From NCBI GenBank assembly GCA_002634385.1, contig NSJL01000008.1, positions 91,642-155,641 on the forward strand: 64,000 nt of DNA, given 5' to 3'. This document shows, in pieces, positions 53,108 through 60,524 of this stretch (the stretch's first letter is position 1; each line of letters begins with the position of its first letter). Under the pieces are notes generated by a model. That model saw nothing but the letters and a program-made list of their open reading frames with translations, did not search any database and had not been told where the DNA came from. Source of the stretch: Nitrospira sp. (GTDB lineage: Bacteria > Nitrospirota > Thermodesulfovibrionia > Thermodesulfovibrionales > Dissulfurispiraceae). Made by a program: the position numbers and the translations under genes.

Positions 53108-53502
53108 CAGCGCACCGGGAACAGCAAAGAGAAAGTGGTGCCCATCCCTTCCCTGCTCTCCACGCTGCTTTCTCCGAGATGCTCCGTTACGATCTGCCGT
53201 ACCAGGGGCAGGTCCATGCCGAACCGGTACTGTTTGGTGCTGAAAAAAGGGTGGAAAACCCTCTCCCTGTCCTCTCCAGGAATCCCCGGCCCGGTATCGG
53301 AAATGGCAAGGGTGACGGTGTCCCCCTCACGTCTCGTGGAGACGGATACTGTTCCCCCCGGCAGTGGCGCTTCCAGGACATTGCGGATCAGGTGAAAAAC
53401 AGCCGTCCTGAGCAGGTTCCTCTGGGTATTGATCATCAGGTAGCTCGTGAGAGATGATGAGCACCTGTACCTGAAGGCACAAGAGTTCTTTGATAAGGTC
53501 AA
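53107..53502 (-). pseudogene. Remnant of a sensor histidine kinase (ATPase domain only)
   Basis: The frame codes LLRTAVFHLIRNVLEAPLPG (N box with Asn), AISDTGPGIPGEDRERVFHP (G1), FSTKQYRFGMDLPLVRQIV and GMGTTFSLLFPV, a HATPase_c domain. No HisKA or sensor part precedes it in frame. The adjacent frame upstream (to about 53600) reads IPILDLIKELLCLQ, typical of the HisKA-HATPase linker, implying a frameshift and 5' deletion. The 53.05-53.68 kb gap holds nothing else I can name. Confidence 0.65.
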
Positions 53503-53675
53503 GAATGGGAATGCTAAGGAGGGAAATATCGTTCTCGCATCGGCGTAGGGCAGTACATTTATCTTTGCGCACGATACTTTTCGTTTCGTGAGGTGCCCCT
53601 TGGCTGACAGAGCAACAGAACATCCGGGGAAAAGGGTATAATAATTTGTATCAACCAGACAAATAGGGAGGTGTC

Positions 53676-54665
53676 ATGAAAGTAAAAAAGGTTTTGCTTG
53701 TTCTGGCAATCTTTACGTTCTTCGCCGTCTATCTAGAAGAGAGCGCCTTTGCGCGCGCCGGGAGGAGCGGCGGGTCCGGAGGCAGTTCCCTGGGCAGCAG
53801 GGGCTCACGGACATATTCCGCCCCCTCGCGTCCCGCTCCCTCGCAGAACACTTACCAGAACCAGCAGAGTTCTGCCCTACCCCAACAGCCGGCTGCTCCG
53901 CAGTCGGGTGGTTTCTTAAGGAATATGGCGGGCGGTCTTGCAGGCGGCTTCCTGGGCGCCATGCTTTTCAGGAGTCTCGGCTTCGGCGGAGGGATGGGCG
54001 GTATGGGCGGCGGAGGGATCGGTCTGATCGAAATTCTTCTCATCGCGGGAATAGGTTTCGTGATCTATAAGATGGTCAGATCGAGGAGGCAGGCGGCCCC
54101 GGCCTACGGCGGATACCAGGGGCGGCAGCAGGACTATTCCGGCAATTACCAGCCCCCACGGGACATTACCCGCGATACCATCCCTGTTGCCCCCTCGCGG
54201 AACGATGCAGCAGCCGGGCTTGCACATATTCGCGCGTACGATTCCTCCTTCGACGAAGGCAGGTTCAGGGAGAAGGCAACGGATATCTTCTTCAAGGTTC
54301 AGGCCGCCTGGATGAACAGAGACCTCGAATCCTCCCGCCAGCTCTTTGCCCGGGATATTTACGACACCCTGCACGCCGACCTGTCGCGGATGAAAGCAGA
54401 AGGCCGCATCAACAGGCTTGAAAATATTGCCATGCGAGGCGTGGAAATCACCGAAGCATGGCAGGAGCAGGGGAAGGATTTCGTTACCGTAGCCATAACG
54501 GCGAATGTTCTCGACTACGAAACAGATGAGTCAGGCCGGTTGCTGGAAGGCAGCAAGACTGAGCCGGTAAAGTTCATGGAGTACTGGACTTTTGTGAAAC
54601 CTTCCGGTTCCGGAACCGGGACATGGCAGCTTTCCGCCATCCAGCAGGCGGAGTTAGAGAACTAA
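53676..54665 (+). CDS. Tim44-like domain membrane protein
   Basis: A 329-residue protein. Signal-like helix (KVLLVLAIFTFFAVYL), a Gly/Ser/Gln-rich low-complexity region with SAPSRPAPSQNTYQNQQS, a Gly-rich membrane segment (GGGIGLIEILLIAGIGFVIY), and a C-terminal Tim44-like domain (FREKATDIFFKVQAAWMNRD, VEITEAWQEQGKDFVTVAIT). Related bacterial proteins are membrane-associated, with unclear function. GGGAGGTG precedes the ATG; a terminator follows. Confidence 0.9.
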   Translation: MKVKKVLLVLAIFTFFAVYLEESAFARAGRSGGSGGSSLGSRGSRTYSAPSRPAPSQNTYQNQQSSALPQQPAAPQSGGFLRNMAGGLAGGFLGAMLFRSLGFGGGMGGMGGGGIGLIEILLIAGIGFVIYKMVRSRRQAAPAYGGYQGRQQDYSGNYQPPRDITRDTIPVAPSRNDAAAGLAHIRAYDSSFDEGRFREKATDIFFKVQAAWMNRDLESSRQLFARDIYDTLHADLSRMKAEGRINRLENIAMRGVEITEAWQEQGKDFVTVAITANVLDYETDESGRLLEGSKTEPVKFMEYWTFVKPSGSGTGTWQLSAIQQAELEN

Positions 54666-54688
54666 GGGCAAGGAGCGAATGCGAGCAA

Positions 54689-54722
54689 CAAAAAAGGGCG
54701 GGCAATTCCCGTCCTTTTTTGT
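54689..54722 (+). terminator. Rho-independent terminator after the Tim44-like gene
   Basis: AAAAAGGGCGGG, loop CAATT, CCCGTCCTTTTTT: a 12-bp stem with one G-T pair and a T run, 24 bases past the stop. The A run also makes it partly bidirectional. The sequence from here to 54930 shows no clear gene or riboswitch. Confidence 0.88.
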
Positions 54723-54930
54723 TCGTAATTTTGATGCGTGTGCTATATTCATGTATTATATTGCTTTGTGTCATGTAACCTGGCCTATTGATTAGGCTAT
54801 GCCTCGACAACATGACGATTACGATGAGCATACCACGAATAATACGATCCGACTCATGCAATACTATCAGCGAAGATGCCGCTGGCGACGACCCTCCTAA
54901 TGAACGCGTGACTGTTCAGGAGGTGCCGCA

Positions 54931-56253
54931 ATGACACTGGCGACCTGGCTGGTCATTATTATCCTTATCGCCATCAACGCCCTCTATGTCGCTGCCGAAT
55001 TTGCCGCAGTCAGTGTGCGCCGGAGTCGCATCCGCCAATTGGCGGAGGAGGGTAATCTCTTTGCCCGGCGTCTCTTACCCTCACTGGAAGATACGACCAA
55101 ACTCGACCGCTATGTTGCTACATGTCAGATCGGTATCACCCTTTCCAGTCTGGTGCTCGGCGCCTACGGGCAGGCAACTCTCGCTATCGAGCTCGCGCCG
55201 TCGTTCGAGCGTTGGGGCGGCATGCAGGCGGTTGCCGCGCAATCGACATCGGCAGTTGTGGTCTTAACCGGGCTTACCGTGCTCCAGGTGATTCTCGGCG
55301 AGCTTGTTCCGAAATCGCTGGCGTTACAATACCCTACACAGATGGCGCTCTATACCGTTGAGCCGATGCGCTTGTCACAAGTCTGTTTCTCCTGGTTCAT
55401 TGCATTCCTGAACGGCAGCGGCATCGCGATTCTCAAATTGCTCCGGGTGCCGTATGGAAGCCACCGGCACATTCATTCGCCGGAAGAGATCGATATGCTC
55501 ATTGTGCAGAGCCGCGATGGCGGGTTGCTGGAGCCGGATGAGCAACAGCGTCTGCATGAGGCGATTCAGTTGAGCTCGCGTCCCGCCCGCCAACTCATGG
55601 TCCCGCGTTGGTATGTGAAGGCCATCGATATTGCGACTCCTGTCAAGGAAGTGCTTCACCAGGTCGCAAACGGCCCGTATACTCGCCTGCCAGTCTATCG
55701 TGAGTCGGTGGATACTATCGTCGGCATGCTCCACACGAAGGATCTGGTGGTACACTATCTGGCGCACGGTAAGGTACCCTCCATCGAACAGGTCATGCGC
55801 CCGGTTCTCTACGTCCCGGAGAATGTAAACGCCTACCGTTTGCTCGCCCTGCTGCGTGACGGGCGCAGCCATCAGGCAATAGTGATCGATGAATACGGCG
55901 GATTTATAGGACTGGTGACGTTGGAAGATGTCCTCACCGAACTGTTCGGGGAGATCAGTGATGAATTCAAGGGAGAACAGCCCCAGCCGGAGCGCCTGCC
56001 GGATGGGCGCGTGCGCCTGCCGGGTCTGATGCGCCTTGAGGATGCCGAACCCTGGATCGGCGTCTGCTGGAAGGGAGAGTCCGATACGGTCGGTGGCCAT
56101 GTTACCGAAGCACTGGGGCATATCCCGTCCGTGGGCGAGCGCATCACGATTGATGGCGTCACCGTTGAAGTGGAACACATGGTTCACCACGCAGTGGCTT
56201 CGTTGATCGCGACACCGGTTATCACCGGTGAAAAGGAGGATTCCCGTGGATAG
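54931..56253 (+). CDS. CNNM/CorC-type transporter (DUF21-CBS), first of a pair
   Basis: A 440-residue membrane protein: CNNM transmembrane domain (about 1-200; GELVPKSLALQYP), two CBS domains (PVYRESVDTIVGMLHTKDLV, AIVIDEYGGFIGLVTLEDVL) and a C-terminal CorC_HlyC domain. Family members export Mg2+ or are linked to Mg/Co resistance. Arg codons are mostly CGC/CGT, unlike the AGG/CGG-rich neighbours, hinting at acquisition. CAGGAGGTG lies before the ATG. Overlaps the next gene by eight bases. Confidence 0.93.
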   Translation: MTLATWLVIIILIAINALYVAAEFAAVSVRRSRIRQLAEEGNLFARRLLPSLEDTTKLDRYVATCQIGITLSSLVLGAYGQATLAIELAPSFERWGGMQAVAAQSTSAVVVLTGLTVLQVILGELVPKSLALQYPTQMALYTVEPMRLSQVCFSWFIAFLNGSGIAILKLLRVPYGSHRHIHSPEEIDMLIVQSRDGGLLEPDEQQRLHEAIQLSSRPARQLMVPRWYVKAIDIATPVKEVLHQVANGPYTRLPVYRESVDTIVGMLHTKDLVVHYLAHGKVPSIEQVMRPVLYVPENVNAYRLLALLRDGRSHQAIVIDEYGGFIGLVTLEDVLTELFGEISDEFKGEQPQPERLPDGRVRLPGLMRLEDAEPWIGVCWKGESDTVGGHVTEALGHIPSVGERITIDGVTVEVEHMVHHAVASLIATPVITGEKEDSRG

Positions 56254-57559
56254 TCTCCTCCCTGTTCTGATCATCTTGATCCTTATCTTCCTCAACGGCC
56301 TGTTCGTGGCGGCGGAATTCGCCATGGTGGGTGTCCCCCGCACGAGAATCGAGCGCCTGGCGGCCCAGGGACATAGGATGGCGCGTCTTGTGCAGCCTAT
56401 TCTCCACGACCCGCGTCGTCAGGACCGGTATATCGCCACCGCGCAATTGGGGATTACCGGCGCCAGCCTCGGGCTCGGTATGTACGGGGAGCATATCCTT
56501 GCGGGATGGCTGGCGCACTTGCTCGAATCGTTCGGGACAGCGCGCTGGATTGCGGCTCATGGGGTCGCCAGTGTGCTGGCCATTGCGGTCCTCACCTACT
56601 TTCATATCGTCCTGGGCGAGATGGTGCCGAAATCGCTTGCACTGCTGTCTGCCGAGCGCACAGCGCTGTGGATTACGCCGCCCATCCGCTGGATTCAGTT
56701 CCTGCTCTATCCTCTGGTCATCGGCTTGAACGCCATTGGGAACGGCATCTTGCGGCTCATGGGCATTCAGCGGGAGTTTTCCGCGACTCACTACCATACC
56801 CCCGAGGAACTGGAATATCTGGTGAAGGAGAGCGAAGCGGGAGGACTGCTGCGTGCCGAAACCGGCAAAGTGCTGCGCGACCTTTTTGAGTTCGGCGAGT
56901 TGACCGCCGGGGAAATCATGGTACCGCGTGTCCGGGTGCAGGGTCTTCCGATTGATGCCTCGGCGGAACAGATCGCCGCCATCGTCCACGCCTCCCATCA
57001 CACGCAGTATCCGGTCTATGAGGGCGATCTCGACCATATCCTCGGAGTGATCCATATCAAGGACATCCTGCGTTTGGCACTGGCCGGCAAGACGTTCAAA
57101 GAAAATGGCATCCGTCAGGCACCCTATGTGCCGGAGACGGCCGACCTGGACACGGTGCTGACCACCATGCGCCAGGCGCACGTCCAGATGGCGGTCGTGA
57201 TGGATGAGCATGGCGGGACCGCCGGCATCATCTCCCTCGAGGATCTCTTCGAGGAAGTGGTGGGCGATATCGAAGAGGGCATCACGCATCCGCCTGATAT
57301 CAGCCGTGATACGGAGGGGCGACTGCGCGTCATCGGAACGGTGCGTCTGGATGAGGTAGGCGACGCGCTTGGCGTGACATTCGAGCACGAGGAGGTCGAT
57401 ACAGTCAGTGGCCTGGTGCTGATGCTTCTTGATCGTCCCCCGGCGGTAGGTGATGTGGTCACTTATGATCGGCTACGCTTCGAAGTCGTTACGGTAGAAG
57501 GGCGTGGTGTCGGCGCATGTTTGGTTTCGATCGAGACACCGTCAGGGATCACCGAATAG
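56246..57559 (+). CDS. CNNM/CorC-type transporter, second of a pair
   Basis: A 437-residue paralogue of the preceding protein with the same plan: membrane domain (LNGLFVAAEFAMVGVPRTRI, GEMVPKSLALLSAE), CBS pair (YPVYEGDLDHILGVIHIKDI, AVVMDEHGGTAGIISLEDLF) and CorC_HlyC domain. The GTG at 56246 is favoured because AAGGAGG lies six bases ahead, though the frame is open from 56228. The tandem pair may form a heteromer. Same atypical codon use. Confidence 0.92.
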   Translation: MDSLLPVLIILILIFLNGLFVAAEFAMVGVPRTRIERLAAQGHRMARLVQPILHDPRRQDRYIATAQLGITGASLGLGMYGEHILAGWLAHLLESFGTARWIAAHGVASVLAIAVLTYFHIVLGEMVPKSLALLSAERTALWITPPIRWIQFLLYPLVIGLNAIGNGILRLMGIQREFSATHYHTPEELEYLVKESEAGGLLRAETGKVLRDLFEFGELTAGEIMVPRVRVQGLPIDASAEQIAAIVHASHHTQYPVYEGDLDHILGVIHIKDILRLALAGKTFKENGIRQAPYVPETADLDTVLTTMRQAHVQMAVVMDEHGGTAGIISLEDLFEEVVGDIEEGITHPPDISRDTEGRLRVIGTVRLDEVGDALGVTFEHEEVDTVSGLVLMLLDRPPAVGDVVTYDRLRFEVVTVEGRGVGACLVSIETPSGITE

Positions 57560-57674
57560 CATCAGGGAAGATAAAAGATTCTTTCGTCCTCTTTCGGGCA
57601 GGCGCTTGTGATCATCGTCCTTTTTGACGTGCTTGTATGAACAATATTCGTGAAACTGACAATTATGATGCCAT

Positions 57675-58523
57675 TCATTTGAAATCGTGCGAAATCGGCA
57701 GGTACGTATAAGGGACCTGATAGTAATTAAAGAATTTTGCCGTTTTGTTGAAAGAGAGGCTTTCAAAAATTTTAGATACATTTAATCCGACGGCGAAATA
57801 AATGGTTCGGCTTCGTTTCCCATCTGTCGCCCATTTATAGCCCCTGGTATAATAACCTACATGAAGTTCCGTATATTTGAGGTATTTGTCCTTTATGAAA
57901 TCAAAGCCGTCAGATTTTATTGCCACGAGGAACTTCATACCGTCATAATCAGTAGTGAAGTCCGATTTCTTTTTCTCGATCAATCCCTCTGAAGGAAAAT
58001 ACTCCAGCCTGAGATCGATTTTCCTCGAAATATCCGGATACCGGTAAAGGAGATATCCTATGGAACTTCCGACTCCGTTCGCAACCACATCCTCGTAGGA
58101 AAAACCATAGCTACTGATGGAATCGCCCACCTCCATCAATGCCTGCAAGCCAAAGGAAGATAAAGCGCCGAGCCGGGCGGCATCTGCCCTGTCGTAACCC
58201 CATGAGGAGTATACATGGGAAAGTCCCGTTGCAAAAAGATAGGATGCGTAGAGATGCCCAAGTTTATCCGCGCCGCCTCGGTAGGTGTCCTTCGCAAACC
58301 ACCCCTCTGCTTTGAAATGGGGTTTGTATTTGCCGTAATTCCAGTAGGCAAAACCCCAAAGAAAAGTCGCAGAGGCAACGGCCACATTGAGAGCAATGAC
58401 TTTTTCCTCTTTGTCGAGGTTTCCGGGCAAGTCCAGGGCAAAGGACTCCCCGGAAAAAACCATACTAAAAAAAGCGAGGAAAAACAGGCCCTTTGACTTC
58501 ACATTCCGAAGAGGGCGCCTCAT
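57675..58523 (-). CDS. DUF2279-family predicted outer-membrane or periplasmic protein
   Basis: A 282-residue protein with signal peptide (FFLAFFSMVFSGESFA). Contains the DUF2279-like core DTYRGGADKLGHLYASYLFA and a C-terminal beta-rich part (ELHVGYYTRGYKW, RTIYFAVGLNVSKIF) that could be an outer-membrane barrel segment. Markedly more AT-rich than surrounding genes, suggesting recent transfer. Convergent with the CNNM pair. The 297 bases upstream to 58820 show no other gene. Confidence 0.8.
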   Translation of the reverse strand: MRRPLRNVKSKGLFFLAFFSMVFSGESFALDLPGNLDKEEKVIALNVAVASATFLWGFAYWNYGKYKPHFKAEGWFAKDTYRGGADKLGHLYASYLFATGLSHVYSSWGYDRADAARLGALSSFGLQALMEVGDSISSYGFSYEDVVANGVGSSIGYLLYRYPDISRKIDLRLEYFPSEGLIEKKKSDFTTDYDGMKFLVAIKSDGFDFIKDKYLKYTELHVGYYTRGYKWATDGKRSRTIYFAVGLNVSKIFESLSFNKTAKFFNYYQVPYTYLPISHDFK

Positions 58524-58820
58524 TTCAACGACCTTAAATAAGGAAATTCTGACATTTCTTTCATTCTAGCACGATCTGCTGATGTGTCAAGATTGTGGAT
58601 CAGCGTGCTGCACTCCCTGAGGACCGTCCTGCTCCCGCGCACGCGTCTTTCCCAACGGCACGAACTTTTGCAGGAGATCGAAACGGAAAGATTTCTCTAA
58701 AAAAGAGGAAAAAGAGAGGACTTCAGCCGCGCTCTGCAGTACCTGTAGTCCGATCAATTTCACTACATAGAGGGGGCACGAATGCCCAGACGCAGGAGGG
58801 AGCGAGGCAGAGCAGGGCTC

Positions 58821-59525
58821 TCATTTCAGGCTCTTACGGGAGCGTTTGGCCTTTTTTCTTCTGTAATCCCTGATGTGCAGTATTCTGAACCACGTCTCCA
58901 GCTTGTCCCGGTAGGCCATGGCGATCAGCACCACCACCAGGGCGACCCCCACCAGGAGTGAAAACCTCCCGTACTGCTGCTGACGGATAAAGGATCCTCC
59001 CAGGGTCAGCAGAATGGTCCCGAACAGTCTCCCCGTTCCCCCGATGATGAGGAACTCCGCTGTCGAGAGATGTCCGAGGCCCAGGATATAGCAGAGGTAG
59101 TCCTTGGGAAAACCCGGTATCAAAAAGAGCAGGAAAACGAGGAAAGCCCCCTTGTGGTGGAGCAGGTAATCGAAACGCGCTATGGTACGGGCGTCCACGA
59201 ATTTTTCCACGAAGGGCCTGCCGAAAACACGGGCCAGGCCGAAGGCGATATAGGAGCCGACGGTCAGCCCGATGGTGGAGAGAAATACCCCGAGGACAGG
59301 GCCGTACAGGTACCCGCCGAGGAGCCCGGTCGCCTCCCCCGGGATGGGGGCCGCAACCACCTGGGCGATCTGCAGGAGAATGAAGCCGACGCAGGCGAGG
59401 GGCCCCAGGGAATCGAGAAAAGCGACCAGTTTCTTCTCATTCAGAAAGAAATGGATGAGACCGGTCTTGTAGAAGAACAACGTAATGCCGCCGATGAGGA
59501 GCAGAAGAACGAACGCTTTCAGCAA
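58821..59525 (-). CDS. TVP38/TMEM64-family membrane protein
   Basis: A 234-residue polytopic protein of the VTT/DedA superfamily: AAPIPGEATGLLGGYLYGPV, the re-entrant GSYIAFGLARVFGRPFVEKF, and FLIPGFPKDYLCYILGLGHL. Likely a lipid scramblase or flippase. Start is a TTG at 59525 without a clear ribosome site. Confidence 0.9.
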   Translation of the reverse strand: MLKAFVLLLLIGGITLFFYKTGLIHFFLNEKKLVAFLDSLGPLACVGFILLQIAQVVAAPIPGEATGLLGGYLYGPVLGVFLSTIGLTVGSYIAFGLARVFGRPFVEKFVDARTIARFDYLLHHKGAFLVFLLFLIPGFPKDYLCYILGLGHLSTAEFLIIGGTGRLFGTILLTLGGSFIRQQQYGRFSLLVGVALVVVLIAMAYRDKLETWFRILHIRDYRRKKAKRSRKSLK

Positions 59526-59603
59526 GACATTGTTTCTTCTGGAATTCTCTTTCTTAATCGTACTCTCCCTCTTCGCGAACCGGCATCACGACCGCCGATA
59601 TCC

Positions 59604-60386
59604 TCACCGGTTCGGGAGGTTTCCTTTCCCGGCACCCATTTCGAGGAACGGTCTGATAATGTCGATAGGAACGGGGAAGATGATGGTCGAGTTCTTTTCC
59701 GTCGCGATTTCGGTAAGGGTCTGCAGAAACCTGAGCTGGAGCGTCGCCGGCTCCGACGCGATGATCTTTGCGGCATCGGCCAGCTTCTGGGCAGCCTGCA
59801 GCTCGCCCTCGGCATGAATGATCTTTGCCCGTCTTTCCCTTTCCGCTTCGGCCTGCTTGGCGATTGCCCGCAGCATCTCGCCGGGAAGGTCGACATTCTT
59901 CACTTCCACTGCGGAAACCTTGACGCCCCAGGGCTCGGTCTGATAGTCAATGACCTTCTGGAGTTCCGCGTTGAGCTCTTCCCGTTTGCCGAGCAGGTCG
60001 TCGAGCTGGCTCTGGCCGAGGATGCTTCGCAACGTGGTCTGGGCTATCTGTGAGGTGGCGTAGTAAAAATCCTCCACCTCGGTGATCGCCTTTACCGGAT
60101 CGAGGGGCCTGAAGTAGACAACCGCATTGACTTTGACGGTAATGTTATCCTTTGTGATGATATCCTGCGGGGGCACATCCATGGTGACGGTCCTCAGGCT
60201 CACCTTTACCAGCTTATCGATGATGGGCCAGATAATCACCAGCCCCGGCCCCTTTACCGGAATCACCCTTCCGAGCCGGAAGACAACTCCCCGCTCGTAT
60301 TCCTTCAAAATTTTGATGGCACTCGAAAGAATATAGATGACAATGAACAGAAGAAACAGGAAGCTGATCAACGATGGTCCAATCAT
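59604..60386 (-). CDS. Slipin, SPFH/band-7 membrane scaffold protein
   Basis: A 260-residue stomatin-like protein. One N-terminal membrane helix ([20 protein letters not shown]), SPFH domain ([40 protein letters not shown]) and a coiled coil ([20 protein letters not shown]). Usually paired with an NfeD protease partner, which is not seen here. GGGGGGAT before the ATG. Confidence 0.95.
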   Translation of the reverse strand: MIGPSLISFLFLLFIVIYILSSAIKILKEYERGVVFRLGRVIPVKGPGLVIIWPIIDKLVKVSLRTVTMDVPPQDIITKDNITVKVNAVVYFRPLDPVKAITEVEDFYYATSQIAQTTLRSILGQSQLDDLLGKREELNAELQKVIDYQTEPWGVKVSAVEVKNVDLPGEMLRAIAKQAEAERERRAKIIHAEGELQAAQKLADAAKIIASEPATLQLRFLQTLTEIATEKNSTIIFPVPIDIIRPFLEMGAGKGNLPNR

Positions 60387-60524
60387 GATATCCCCCCTTG
60401 AGCCGTTTTTCGGTTTTTACAGGCAGCCTGTTGTACGGTAAAACGTATGGTGTGCTCTCCGAATCCCCTTTGCCCCTTATTATACACTAACTGCGACACC
60501 CCGGCAATTTGCCTCACCGCGGTA

